Assembly: GCF_001039355.2 (NCBI RefSeq)
Contig: NW_019775835.1
Span: forward strand, 443,131-507,130
DNA: 64,000 nt
Reading direction: 5' to 3'
From: Lingula anatina
Lineage: Eukaryota > Brachiopoda > Lingulata > Lingulida > Lingulidae
Positions 12,231 through 25,236 of this stretch are shown here, piece after piece. The notes beneath the pieces were generated by a model, which worked only from the letters and a program-made list of their open reading frames with translations, did no database searches and was not told where the DNA came from. Both the position numbers and the translations under genes were made by a program. Position 1 is the stretch's first letter, and the number at the start of each line of letters is the position of its first letter.

Positions 12231-12560
12231 CTTTGGTTGCCTTTCGTTTTGTGGGCCAACACTTATGTCTCGGTATGTATCGGTAACGTATGTAGATCTT
12301 TAAAGATGCATCAGTATATATACTTCTATGGTAACGTATGTCTCGGTAACGTATGTATCATTTTAACGTAACAAAGAAGAATGAGCCCCGTAAAAACATG
12401 CGTGCGCACATATACAACGTCGCACGTACTCACAAAGTCGTGACAACAGAGAACAATCAATGAATATAGAAAACAACACCTTCATATTTTTGGTCACGTA
12501 TGTATCGGTAACGTATGTATCATATGAACACTTTTCACAGATAGTTGAAGGCAAGAAATC
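12115..12560. repeat. Second copy of the ACATACGTTACC palindromic element
   Basis: This closely repeats 9647-10080, in the same order: CGCTTGTTATTACGTCGCTC, the ACATACGTTACC pair, GGTAACGTATGTATC and the inverted AACAAAGAAGAATGAG arm. Confidence 0.75.
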
Positions 12561-12569
12561 TTATCTGTC

Positions 12570-13215
12570 TCGTTTTCTTTTATTTTAATGAAACATTAAG
12601 ACATAAGTGTTGGCCCACAAAACGAAAGGCAACCAATGAAAATAGAATAAATAAATATTTACACGCTTCATGGTAACGTATGTATCGTTGAGGATTCATG
12701 TTAATTCACCGTATAGATCTTAAGGAAAATAGAAGTATATATATTGATGCACCTTTGAAGATCTACATTAAAGTTGTAAAATACAATCTGAGCTTTCGGC
12801 CCCTGGGCCTTCTTTGGGGAATATCATACGGTAACGTAATGTATCATATAAACAATTTTTACAGATAGTTAAAGGCAAGAAATCTTATCTGTCTCGTTTT
12901 CTTTTATTTTAATGAAACATTAAGACATAAGTGTTGGCCCACAAAACGAAAGGCAACCAATGAAAATAGAATGAATAAATAAATAAATATTTTCTCGCTT
13001 CATGGTAACGTATGTTAATTCACCGTATAGATCTAAAGGACATATATATATATATATATTCAGCACCCACAAACCGGTATTGTTTTCTGATTTCATTGTT
13101 TGTTTTCTGTTGTCGCGACTCTGTGGTTGCGTGCGACGTTGTATGTGCGCACGCTTGTTATAACGTCGCTTATTCTTCTTTGTTACGTTAAAATGATACA
13201 TACGTTTACCGATAA
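12570..13215. repeat. Rearranged third copy of the palindromic family
   Basis: The inverted block ACTTATGTCT/AGACATAAGTGTTGG and CCCACAAAACGAAAGGCAACC occurs at about 12600-12680 and again at 12924-13010. It is followed by the direct arm (GTGCGACGTTGT, CGCTTATTCTTCTTTG) ending at ACATACG. Fragments are scrambled relative to the other two copies. Confidence 0.6.
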
Positions 13216-13689
13216 ATAAATTGGCTTTCCTTGATACCGATTAACAAAGGCCTATCTTGTCAATCTTGAAAGGTGTAAAAAAGTTCACGGGCAGCTTAAC
13301 AGAATACCAGAGTAACTGGCTTATCTGTCCGCCTTACCTTGGACTAATAAAACAATAAATTTGTCAAAGCTTTACCTGTTATCGCTTTGATAACAAGGTT
13401 AATGATTTTATGCAACATACGGTACGTTTCTGATTATTATAAACAGACCCCCCCCCAAAAAAAAAAAAAAACTTGTAATCGCAACGTTATTATCTTGTTG
13501 ACCACAAGGTGTCACGGCAATCAATACAAGCCACTCCAAAGGTATTATAGAAAAATATTTTAGGAAAGGTTATTATATCTAATACAACAGAAAGCCATGT
13601 ATATACTATTAAGGTAAGTTTTTAATTTAATTTTTTCAATAAAGTTTGATTTCAGATATTTAATGGGATCATGTTTTACTACCAAGTAT

Positions 13690-13735
13690 AATGCGCATGC
13701 GCCAGCGTTGCCATAAACAAGATGGCGGTAGCAGG
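13690..13735 (+). promoter_or_regulatory. Promoter motifs of WD40 gene: NRF-1-like and YY1-like
   Basis: TGCGCATGCGCC (near 13692-13703) matches the NRF-1 palindrome. ACAAGATGGCGG (near 13718-13729) matches the YY1 core AAGATGGCGG. They lie about 85-120 bases before the ATG at 13812. This is typical of TATA-less housekeeping or ciliary gene promoters in animals. Confidence 0.6.
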
Positions 13736-13811
13736 TGTGATCAATGGATCTTCGGCCTTAGTTATTTTTTTATTATAGTTTGTTTGGTTTTCTCACTAGG
13801 AATCCCAAAAG

Positions 13812-16800
13812 ATGGCTATGGAAAAACTGTATTCGGTGCGGGAAACGCACACAAGGACTATAACTGCCCTAGGTTACAATCCAGTTCGGAGAGAATTACT
13901 TATGGGATGCGAAGGTGGGTACAAATATAATATAAGAAATTTAAATTAGAAAGTAAGGAAATACTAAGATAAAGAAGAAACTAACATACTGAACTGAAGT
14001 TTGTTCANTGTCATTTTAAAAGATTTGTCTTCTTGAAAGATTCATCCCTCTTGTGCATGGGATACTTTCTTCACCTTTCAGATTGGTCAGCCTATATATT
14101 GTTTCTCCCTGAACACAAAGAACAAACAGCTTGTTTGTGGTGTAAACAGAGGCATTAGAGTCTACAGCCTTGATGAAGGTAAGTAGTGTTATCACTTCAC
14201 TTGCTTTATTATCATTTTCTTTTATTATCACTACAAACTATATCAGAAAACTTTCTTCATTAGCACTGTACAATTTATGGGCATAGTTTCTGAATTATCA
14301 CGACATAAGATATGCTAACATTATATGCTAACACAATATATAGTAAAATTTTCTTTACAATCACCATACAACATGTATAAATACCATACTATGCATAATA
14401 TTTGTCCATATAATTACTATAAAATGTATAGCACCTTTTTCTTTAAAATTTCTTCCAGTCTGTTTTCTGATAATTATAATTTTTGTTTAGAAGCAACCAC
14501 CTTGGAGTATACTGGGAATATGAATAGATGGCAGTGATGGAATATTATAATTTAAGGAAATGGATTAAAGACAATTTGCTATAAAGGGATGAATAATAAT
14601 GATAGAAAAATAATAACTGCCCTTTTTTATGTAATGTTACATTAACATCTGCATTGCATGGTAGAGCCATTTATCCTGAAATATTACACAAAATTGTTCA
14701 ACATACAGTAGTGTTGTTGTGCAGGGCATACATGTAGTTGTTGATTACTGGCACTGATCATTGTAGAGCAAGAATGTGGTCATGTGGTCAACCCGCGTGT
14801 AGCATACATTACACCAAGTAGAGACTCCAAGGAGAGCGGACGTGGAAAAGACGGAGGTAGTAAGTCAGAAGCTTCACGCAATCAGGTTTATCATGAGGAC
14901 ATTGTACGCAGTTTGGTCTGCCATGAGTCCAGGATCTACTCAGGAGGGTTAGTTCTATTTTTTTTTTTTTTAAAGATATTACAAATTGTTTGTCTGAGCA
15001 GTGCAGCTGTAAGGCCAAGATAGCACAGGAACATGTAGTTGGAACTCTTTTCTGGTCAGATATGCCTTTTGGGATAAGACTTTGCAAGGTAGTAGTTTTC
15101 AATTACTAGTGATTGATTTATTTGTCATAAGGCATATGTAATACTAGTCGTACAATACATTTATTGAATTTACAACTACAAGATGACTGAGAACATTACT
15201 TTATATTTTACATTCTTTTCTCCAGATATGACCAAAAGTTGATAGCATATGAAGGCTCTGTGTCTTCCTACACAGGAGAACATGTCCTGAAGCCTGTATT
15301 TGTGTAAGTTGCTCAGAGTCCAGGTACATGTTACATTTATACTGTATGAAAATTAATCCACTCTGAGTTTCACAGGTCACTGCAAACTTACCTTTATTAT
15401 CAGCATGCTTCTACTGTTTCCAGTAACCCTGAGTTGCAGATTAATTGGAAATTTCCCTCTTTTGTTAGCATGGCTTTGATATTTCCAATTGCTACTGCAC
15501 ATGTACTAGTACTAGTCTATGATACATATATTCTGATAGTGATGGTATTCACTTATCTCTGTAACTCGGGGTGTAAGTATAACCTTGTCCATTTTTTATA
15601 TCTTGGACAAAGTGCCAAAATTAACATTGAAAAATCTGTTTAAAAGTTACTTTTAGGTTTTTGTACATGTAAATGTTTTGAAATGCACTGTATTTGTTTC
15701 ATACTTTATTCTTGCAGGCGAAACAGAGCTCATGATGCTGGAATCTCATGTTTGATATTGGCTAAAGATAATGAGAATAACACATGGTAAGGAGGTGATT
15801 GTGTCTCTCTTGATGAGTGAGAAAAAGAATAAATCTTAATTTTCTACTGTTACAGTACAGAAAATGAAGAATTCCATTTTGATATTTTCAAATATGAAAA
15901 ACTCATGACACAAGATACTTATAAATTAATAGCTGCACTAAGAGCATAATGGTTATTTATATATATATATATTTTTTTTTCAAAAATGATCTATCAAATT
16001 TTAATTTACCTGAACTTATTTTGAAATATTTATTTATTTGTTTTTTTTTCTTTATTTTTTGTTTTTCAAAATGAAGACAATTTTTCTTCATAAATTTTAC
16101 AGGATTATGACAGGATCCTTTGACAAGACGGTCAAAATTTGGTCAACAGAGGGCGACCTTGTGCACATCCTGCCTAACTTCCTGGCCACCATCTCAGGCA
16201 TCTGCTATGTCCCATGGAGTAAGACAGTTTGGGTGGCAGGCGGCACTTCATACGCTAGTCTCTATGATCCCAAGTCTGGGGATAAGGCAAGTTTTTCTTT
16301 AACTTCCTCCTTCTGCCTCAGAGGTGAGCATACAATAAGGTTAGCTGCTTTTATCTATCCTTTCTTCCTCCCTTCCTTGGAAAAATAAAAATAAAAATTA
16401 GTTGATATAATATACATGTATTATTAACTGTGTCAAAATTTCTGCATTTAATTCCAGGTGTCAGACTTCATTGGAACATTCCAAAATCAAGAAGAAGAAA
16501 AATATACCCTCCAAGTCATGAGATATTTTCCAGAAACAAAGCAGGTTGTAGGTAAGCACAATAATATCTAATAATTTTGTCATCAAGATGTATGAATTGA
16601 TTTGAAATTCATTAATAATGTTTTGTTAGAAAAGTTATATATGTGCAGCAGATGTTGTCAGAGTTTTTGGAAAGTGTAACAGAAACAGTACACAAGTATA
16701 TATACTATTATGTAAACAATGTAGCCTGAGTCACTGGAAAGTCACCTCTCTTCTTTATGTATCAGTGTGCCTCTATTGTTCCTAAAGTATTGAAATCCAG

Positions 16801-17879
16801 GGTGCCAAAATGTGTTGGGAGTTCATATGTCATATGTAGCTTACATAACCCACTTACTGATACATACATGTCCATTTATGTTCATAATCTGATCCCTACC
16901 CTCCTCCCCCCCATCTAACCCAACCCAAATGGATACAGACACCTTAACTTTAGCACTTAAATACCATGATGGCATAAGCATAGGTATATTTAATTTCCAC
17001 TTTATTTTAAGATATTTTGTATTGCGTATTTCCAGCCTCTACAAGTCGCAGACATCTTGTGGTGTGGAAATATAACACATCTGGCTGTATTACTGCTCTG
17101 CGGTGTAAAGCTCCTTTAGAAACTCTGGCATATAGTAAGTGTTGGTCTCTTGAATATAATTGTACTTACACTTTAGCATATTCTTGTTATCATTTTTTTT
17201 TTAAAGTTTTAAATTTTAGTATTTTTCAATTAATCTTTTTTTTGGGGGGTGGGGTGGGGTGGAAGATATAACTTGAGTATTGTAGCATTTTTAAATCAAA
17301 GTTGTTCAGAGTAAGATTTATATCCATATTGTAATCAGATAGTAGTAGCAAAACCCAGCTTTTCAACTGAGGACAATTTCTGGATATTTCACAGAATGAA
17401 GTTAAGTTTCTTCTACACAGTATCTCTTTGTTATTTTAGTTCTGTAAATGACCATTATTTGTGAATAACATGTGATACTTGAATCTCCTCTGGTCTTTTT
17501 TTAGTCTTATTTTTTCTTAATTTTTTATTGTTCTATTTGATTAATTAATTTATTAAATTAATATCAATTTCTAGCTCGCAAAGTGCCAATCCTTATCTTC
17601 AGTGGAGATTCAGAAGGTGTGATCAACAAATGGGAAAGAATGCAATCCAATCATTTCATGTACAGGTAAGCTGATGGAATAATTTATTAAGTCAACGACT
17701 TGTAATAATCTTGCACTTAATCAAGAGATTTTACCAGCTATTAACACACTTGATTATTCACCCAGATAGGTCTGACAGTAGTCACATTCCCACACCCATG
17801 TTTTTTTTTCTGAACAAGATAAAATATTGGTATTAGGGTAATATAATGGTAGTTCCTTTCATGGGTCCCTCCCCCCCCC

Positions 17880-17929
<50 letters not shown>

Positions 17930-19359
17930 GTGTCAGTGTAGTTCATCACCATCTGCAGGAAATTTTCATATCAGTTTACTTCCTTCCAGTAAGGAGTCCT
18001 ATCTTTTGGAAGATGGAAAGAAGAAAAAGAAGAAGAAACCCCAGGATATGATGTTCAAAGACAGACAGCAGCTACAGCTAGAGGAGCACATACAACAGCA
18101 AGAAAACAAGCGGAAACAGCAGGCAGCCAGGGCTACCAAGTCCCACTATGCTTATAATAAACCCATCATCCCTCCTGTAAGCATGATATCTATTCAAAAA
18201 CTAGTATTTTCTTTATTTATGGGTTATTTCACAAAAGTGAACATTTGAGTCATGTTAGTAATACACAGATTTTGTGTAAGATTTTCATAATTTTGACCAT
18301 TATTTTTGCTGTTTATAAGCTTCCTGTAAAAAAACAATTTGATTTTGCACAGTCAAAATGTGAAAGATCAGTACAAGATTGTGATATTTCATTAGGAAAA
18401 CATCGCATGGATTTTGCAGAATGCTTAAAGAAAAAGATTGAAAATGTTTGTTAATGATAATTTTGTTTTTCAGGTTTCAGTTCACAAACACCCTAACACA
18501 ACTATTCTGAAGTTGATCTTCAATGAGTATTCTGATACCATAGTGGCAGCTTGTGAAGATGGCAATATATGTGAGTATTATATGGGTCAAGCAACAGGTC
18601 AGATTTCATAAGCACCAATATGCATTTTTAAAAAAAATTTTCTGCACACACAAAAAAAGCCATAATACACACACACACACACACACACACACAATCAAAT
18701 TCATGCTTATTCAACTGTTGCTTCCAGATGTGTGGGGCTTTGACCTGAAGGCTATTGACCACCTGATGCAGAAGATGAAACCAGAGACCACAGACTCCCA
18801 GCCTCTAGTCCAGAAGTATGCAATCCTACTAGACAAGCATTCAGAGCTCTTGCCAAACAGCAACAAAAGATACATAGAAGATGTAAGTATATTGCTGTGG
18901 TTGTGTTCAGAGCCACAGCATTTCTAACCAAGTTGTAACAGCATTTCTTACCAATAGTGCATATACCATGTACTTGTTGAACATACTACTGTAGTAGCCA
19001 TAAAGCTGGATAATTTTGACCAAATCAGAAATTCGAAGTAAATCATCTTATTATTTTTTCTTGTTTATTTAATATTTATTTATTCATTCATTTACTTGTT
19101 TTGAAAAGAGTATAAGATATGGTTTATTCATCATCTCATCAAAGTTCTAAAAGTGTCATTACATATACTTACACTTCGAATACAAAATGCTATGGTAATT
19201 TTCTGTAATTTTCAGGATGAGGATTCGGTAACCAACAGAGTGGCAGGATTTGTCCCTCTCCATGTCCTGTCTGATCACCTGTCCTGTGTCACCTCCATGA
19301 TTCTAGTGGGCAGAGAGCACGGCTATGACAGGAGCTATCTGGTAAACTGTGTTACTAGC

Positions 19360-19411
<52 letters not shown>

Positions 19412-20287
19412 GTATTTTCTTAAAAGAAACTGAGGGTCCCACTCCTTGTCACAGAGTCTGACCTCAATTAAATTCATACAGGTTAGGGTAAGTGAGATGT
19501 TATAATTGGGTCAACATCTAGGAGATGTGGCTTTGCTGTAAATATCAATGGGGACCAGAATCTGTATCACAGGGGATCTCTCATATTTTAGAGGGGATCT
19601 TTTGGGTTATGCCAGTTTTTGCATAAAATTATGTTATAATATCTTGTACATATAATATTCATAAGCCTATACTGTCTTGTGTATTCATGTTGGTTTATGT
19701 TGTGTTTCAGCTTAGTGGTGGCTGGGACAGTAGACTTATCATATGGGATTTGGAAAATGGAGAGTAAGTACTAGTACCCCAGTGCATATAATCCACTGCA
19801 ATCTATTACTAACTAGTATACAGATAACATGTATAACTTAAAGGTAGTTTTGAATTTCAAGTGGTTTGGTTTTGATTTTGTACTTCAGCAATATATACAG
19901 TGTAGAATCATGTGTCATAGTGATGGTAATTACAATCCTGGAAACGCTAGATATAAGGGTTCTGAAAGATATAACAGTTTCAGAATTCATGGAAAAAATT
20001 AAGTCAAGAGAAGGTAGAATCACTTGTCCACTCTATGTTCAACTTTGTTTACAGATGCCATTGTTTATCACAAAATTATTTATTATTACATTATATTATA
20101 CTAATGTTCAATTGGGATCAAACTTAATTGAAAAAACTTTGAGCAACTGTATGTATATGTGTTTCAGACTTCATGACACATTTCGTAACACAGGACAGTC
20201 CACAGACCTGGAGTTTGCAGAGCTTGCATGTGATGGGGTGATCACTGATATGGACTATAACCCCAAGGAGTAGGTTCTTTCTCTCTT

Positions 20288-20321
<34 letters not shown>

Positions 20322-21323
20322 CATTTACCAAATAGTTTTTTCTCTAATCTCAAACTGTTCCACTTAAATGTAAGCATTTAAGTATTAATCTGGAAAATAT
20401 GTACATGTATATAGTAATGTTAGTGTTGTAGTCAGTGTCATATACATTACCCATGTTAATTGAACCAAACAGTTTACAAATTATTATATGTATAATTATT
20501 ATAGTAGTATTTTATGTACAGTCAGTGTCTCTTCAATGTCATATTTTTTAGGAATGAGTTTGCCTATGCTTCCTCAGACAAGAGTGTTTACATCCGTAAG
20601 TTCTCAACTGTGGGCTCTGAGATGACCTTGGTGGACACGCTTAAAGGTCATGACATGGAGATCACAGCGGTCAGGTGGAACAGTGTCAACAGCACCTGGG
20701 TGACAGGGTCTGAGGATGGCACCATTCAGATCTGGGGTTTTAAGGTACCACAGTGACATGATACCTAATAATGCTGAATGATAATATACATGTACTGGTA
20801 CTTATAACTTTGATGAGAGAACTAGCTTTTGTGTAAATATTATATGTGTAATTATAATATAGATATATATAAAAGATTCTCTTTATATACAAAAGATGGA
20901 AAAAAGAAATTTGCACAAATAAAAAGCCTGTAGGCATTTTACAAGTATACTGGTACTATTATGTGAAAACATTTACGTGGAAGCTTCAAGTACATTTATG
21001 AAGCAAATTAACATATTTCCTTGTACAAACAATGCACACTGCTTCTGAACTTTTTATTCAAATCAGTGAAAACTTCCATATTTTTAAATGTTTTACTCTA
21101 CAAAGTGGCTTCTTTGAATTGCTATTTTAATTCATGTTAAAAAAATTGTGAAATATTTTCCTTCCAGACAGCACTGGGTTTTCATGAGTGTGAGCAGGTG
21201 GTGAATGCCCAGGGGTCAGTGTCCACCTTGTGTATAGACATCAATAATGGCAGCATTATTGCTGGGGTGCAGGAGATCATCAGGTAACCTACACACACAC
21301 ACACACACACACACACGCGCACG

Positions 21324-21363
<40 letters not shown>

Positions 21364-22488
21364 GGCAGATCCAGGATTATTTGAAGGGGGGGTCTGCAGA
21401 TGCGAAGCTTCAGTTGACGTGCCAGACATCTAAGCCGCTTAAGCTGAAAGCAATTTACCGAGAAACCCCTTGCAGGTGGATCTATCCTGTTAGGTATGGG
21501 AACCCAGTCTTAGACTGATAGAAAGCAAAATAGGCAGATAAAGCAGATAAAGCTTTTTCCTTAAGTAATGGTAGAATGACATTTACATTTTATCTACTTA
21601 AAATTGGTATTAATGTATTTCTTTCTTTAACAAGATATTTTTTTTTGTTTTAATGCTAAACATTCTTAATTGTAGGGTCTATGATCCAGAAGACTATCGC
21701 CTGGTTCAAACCAACATGGGACATACTGATGCCGTGAGGAGTATAGTACACATTAGGGAGAGAAATCAGGTAAATTGGGGTACTTAGTTGTGTAGAGGGA
21801 TTTTATTAGCAGTTACAGATAATGAGTAATATTACATGTATATCAAAAAAAATTGTATATCTTATCAGAATTGTATGAGATTCATGCAGATCGATTTTAA
21901 CACAAATAACTCAAGAGCTCCAGGTCTTAAAGCATTTTTTCACTATGTAACAATTTGGAGAAAAAGATGCAAGGATTTGGAGAAATTGCTTTTATTTAGC
22001 AAATATGCCAAAGAGGTACAAATATACATATCCAAAAGAAAACAATTAACAAAATGATAAATTCTTTGTAATTTTCTGATATTTATAAAATATACAAGAA
22101 ATTAATCAAAATGATATGTTTCTTTTTATATAAAAAATGTTAAACTTTTCAGTATGTGTCATGCTCACGAGACAAGACAATCCGTATCTGGAACGCCTGG
22201 AAGATGCCAAAGAAAAAGCTGCAGAATGACAGTGCACAGAAAAAAAGGCACAGTTTCATGGAGGATATTTTGGAGACGCAGGCACAGAACAGCCAGCGGG
22301 GCAGCATAGGAGGAGAGGAGGCTCCTCTTGAGGAGGAAGAAGAGGAGTTGGAGGAGGATGGTGAAGATGCTACTGGAGAGGAACAAATGACCATTGAAGG
22401 GACGGAGACTCCATATACTGACCAAGAGACAGGGGAAGGGGGACGCACCCCAGGGGGAGCTTCCAGTGAAATGACAAACAAGACGTGA
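13812..22488 (+). CDS. WD40-repeat protein, multi-exon, one exon missing at an N
   Basis: Nineteen exons are visible: 13812-13914, 14082-14178, 14767-14947, 15226-15303, 15718-15786, 16103-16286, 16458-16551, 17036-17134, 17575-17665, 17990-18176, 18474-18570, 18728-18882, 19216-19341, 19711-19763, 20168-20269, 20552-20744, 21168-21283, 21676-21769, 22153-22488. They give about 817 residues. WD blades show as GSFDKTVKIWS, GSEDGTIQIWG, SGGWDSRLIIWD and SCSRDKTIRIWN. A lysine-rich insert (GKKKKKKKPQDMM, then a Gln-rich helix) and an acidic C-terminal tail follow the blade set. Phases agree throughout except that exon 1 ends in phase 1 and exon 2 starts in phase 0, so an exon is missing near the N at 14008. 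The exon ending 16286 uses a GC donor (AAG|GCAAGT). The protein is a two-propeller-sized WD40 scaffold; I cannot name the orthologue. Confidence 0.88.
17871..17928. repeat. (CA)n microsatellite after a C tract
   Basis: Poly-C followed by about 23 CA units, in the WD40-gene intron before exon 17990. Confidence 0.9.
18666..18694. repeat. (CA)n microsatellite
   Basis: Short CA repeat in the intron just before the WD40 exon at 18728. Confidence 0.85.
19361..19408. repeat. (GT)n microsatellite
   Basis: About 22 GT units starting some 20 bases after the donor at 19342. Confidence 0.9.
20277..20321. repeat. (CT)n microsatellite
   Basis: CT/CTTT repeat immediately downstream of the GTAGGT donor at 20270. 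Confidence 0.85.
21290..21361. repeat. (CA)n microsatellite with ACGC variants
   Basis: About 35 CA-type dinucleotides with an internal CGCGCACGCACG stretch, directly after the donor at 21284. Confidence 0.9.
21398..21500. repeat. Partial copy of the hairpin MITE found in the serpin cluster
   Basis: CATCTAAGCCGCTTAAGCTG and AAAGCAATTTACCGAGAA here match the arms of the elements at 53083-53340 and 61770-62025, so one dispersed family is present in both halves of the window. Confidence 0.6.
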
Positions 22489-25236
22489 TGGGCAATATTT
22501 CATTTTACTATTTTTTAATCTTTATTTATTTTATTGATTGACCAGGATTAATATGGTTTAAGGAGTATTGTTGCCCAGCCACAATTTGCTCACTTGCATT
22601 ATTTTCACTAGTACATATGAGAGAGTACTAGTAGAAACATCCAGTTCTGTTCTGGCCAGGTCAGGGAGAACTTCCCTGCTTCCTACTTGGGCACTATACA
22701 ATGGTATACTAAACGCCAGCTTTGTCCATAACCAAAGGAAACTGTATTCATACACGATATTTCAGTGAAAAGGGGAGCTTTTTTTGTGATACATGTATTT
22801 ACAACTAGGCACATTCATGATAGAAGCAGTCTTTGAATACTTAATGTGCCTTTGATTTTTGATGCCAAATTGATGCAAAACATGACATTCTTCATGTTGT
22901 TTTTCAGCTTATTACAGTATTGCAAAAGCAGCAGTATTTTTAAATACTTTATAAAATTTATAAAATTTTAAAACTGTTACAATGTCATTTACCAGTAACT
23001 TTTATAGTCACATGCAGGTGGTAAAATAATTAACAAATAAGTGTCTTTTATTATATGACGCCAGTGCAACAAGAAATTAAAAGTATTCCAACAACAAACA
23101 GGTCCCAATCCTAAAATGACCTTCTTTTAATCTAAAATGACCATCTTTTAATCGCCTTTAAAGTTAAAGCACCAATTAAACTCCATGATATGCATTGTGT
23201 AAAAGCACAAGTTCTGGTAAACCTGTGATGCTTGTATCTCCTGCAAAAAGTTTAGCAGGTTAATTTATAGGGTAATATATTTTTTCATAGTAAGAAACTT
23301 AGTCATGTGGCTGTTATGAGGGACTAATACCAGAACTACAGTGTGTTAACTTTACTTTTTAAGACTAAAACTCTGTATATTTTAATGGGATCATAGTAAA
23401 TTGGATTTTTGTTGGGAATTGTATGCACATATAAAAGATGTAAATATTTTTATACACATACTGTACATATACCGGCTGATATTTAAGGAGCATGACATTT
23501 AATGTATTCATCTACACGTACAGTGCATGCACTTAAGATGCTCATTGGCCGCCTCAAACCGATATTACTTCTGTCACAATGTCACAATCTCTTTCGTCAC
23601 AGCAACCACAATTACTGAAAAGTTTGAGTTACTTTCGAACACATGCCACAATAAGCTGGCTTCAGCTGGCTCCCAGCTACAGTACCAGTGCTCACGTCCT
23701 ACCTCATTTACACATCCTCCACACAACAATAACTAAGTCTACTAGTGACAACACACCGTTACATATATTCCTGTCACTCCATCTGCCGCGGGAGATTTCG
23801 AACTGCCCGGCGGGAGGCACGGAATTATCCGAAGGTGGCCGAATGACACTACTGACACTTAAAGCGCATTTACTGGCATTCTCTAATCAAAACTTTCAAC
23901 ACAATAACCTATTACACTTATGAGCAGCGCCAAACTTAAAGAATGTACGGCTGATGAAAGAAAGATGATTTTATATTACAATTCCAGTTTATATTAATAT
24001 ATATTTGACTTTTTTAATGAAAAATTCATTAAGACATATCATTGCTATTGAAAATGGTTGTTGACATTATTTTTCATACTGGCCCAGTATGGTGTTGGAT
24101 TTTTGTATGCTTTTTCAAAATGATCATGATTACTGTTGACTATGTTATATTGTGTTTATTTGTTGCCTTTTTTTCTATGGAACCTGCACTGCGTGTTATA
24201 AAACATGAATTGTAGAGGAGTTGTACATATTGTTGCGAAACGAATAAAATGTTACAATATACATTTCACAGTACAGCCTTTGAACAACAACAAAATGACA
24301 CAAAACTGGTGTGAAAATACACTTCCAATTGAAAAAGTTGAAAAAACTTATGGCGTCGCTCGAAATACACGTATCTTCACCTTTGATTATATTTTCAAAA
24401 CATATTTGAAACAAATAAAATATTTTTGGGCTTTTATTATTATAATGTTTCTGCAATTTTGTAAGTCTTGCCTTTGTCATTTAAATACGTACATGTTCCC
24501 ACGTAAATATGTTCCCAGTGCAATTATAATAATTGTTTTTGTTACCTCCCCATTTTGAACTGTATAAACCATGCGTTAATAGCGCATAGTGTAAATACTA
24601 GTAAATGTATACCCCCCCCCCCCCCTTATTCCGCCTTTAACAATATTGGGCCAAAACCGATAGTTTTATTCGGGCTCGATAAGACTTGGGAATCATCACA
24701 TATTATGTGTAATTTGCAAAAGACCAAACAAAGTGCAAGCAACTGCGTGCACTGGTTCAACGTGACAGTAACTAGTACACGTAGGCCTACTTAGCCCGAT
24801 CTGTTAGTCCACTCCATCCAGCAGACGACACAAAGCGAGGCGTTTATGGCTAAATGAGAATCCATATCAGTTGATTAAAATTATTACACAGCTTATAAAC
24901 ATGCACAATTAACTTGTTAAATCTATTTTCTGGAGGTAAGCGGTCTGTAAACATGACGGTTACTGCAGTACGGCTATAACGGCGCTGCATCTTTCTCACG
25001 AGGACTTCGGCAGAGTTTACTTGCATGCGAGGGCCTACTTCTATTCAACTATATTACAACCATATAATCAATAACACGTGTTTAGCTGCGTGTGCGGGTA
25101 ACCTTATCATATACTCTGCTGTGAGAACCACTGTCTCGTTTAAAAAAAAAAACTCTGTCGGCCTCTTTCCTTTATAACTTCCGTCTGCAGCAAGCCACCA
25201 TAGCGGCGCAACAAGAGGCATACGGTCTACGCCACC
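22489..25236. other. Intergenic, WD40 3' flank to sulfotransferase
   Basis: Mostly AT-rich unique sequence with a poly-C run near 24611-24626. ORFs here show no family resemblance. The last 300 bases become GC-richer and lead into the sulfotransferase start. Confidence 0.5.

Noticed and set aside
22149-22503. Minus-strand ORFs of 110 codons opposite the last WD40 exon
   Set aside because: Ser-rich shadows of the Glu-rich tail of the WD40 protein.
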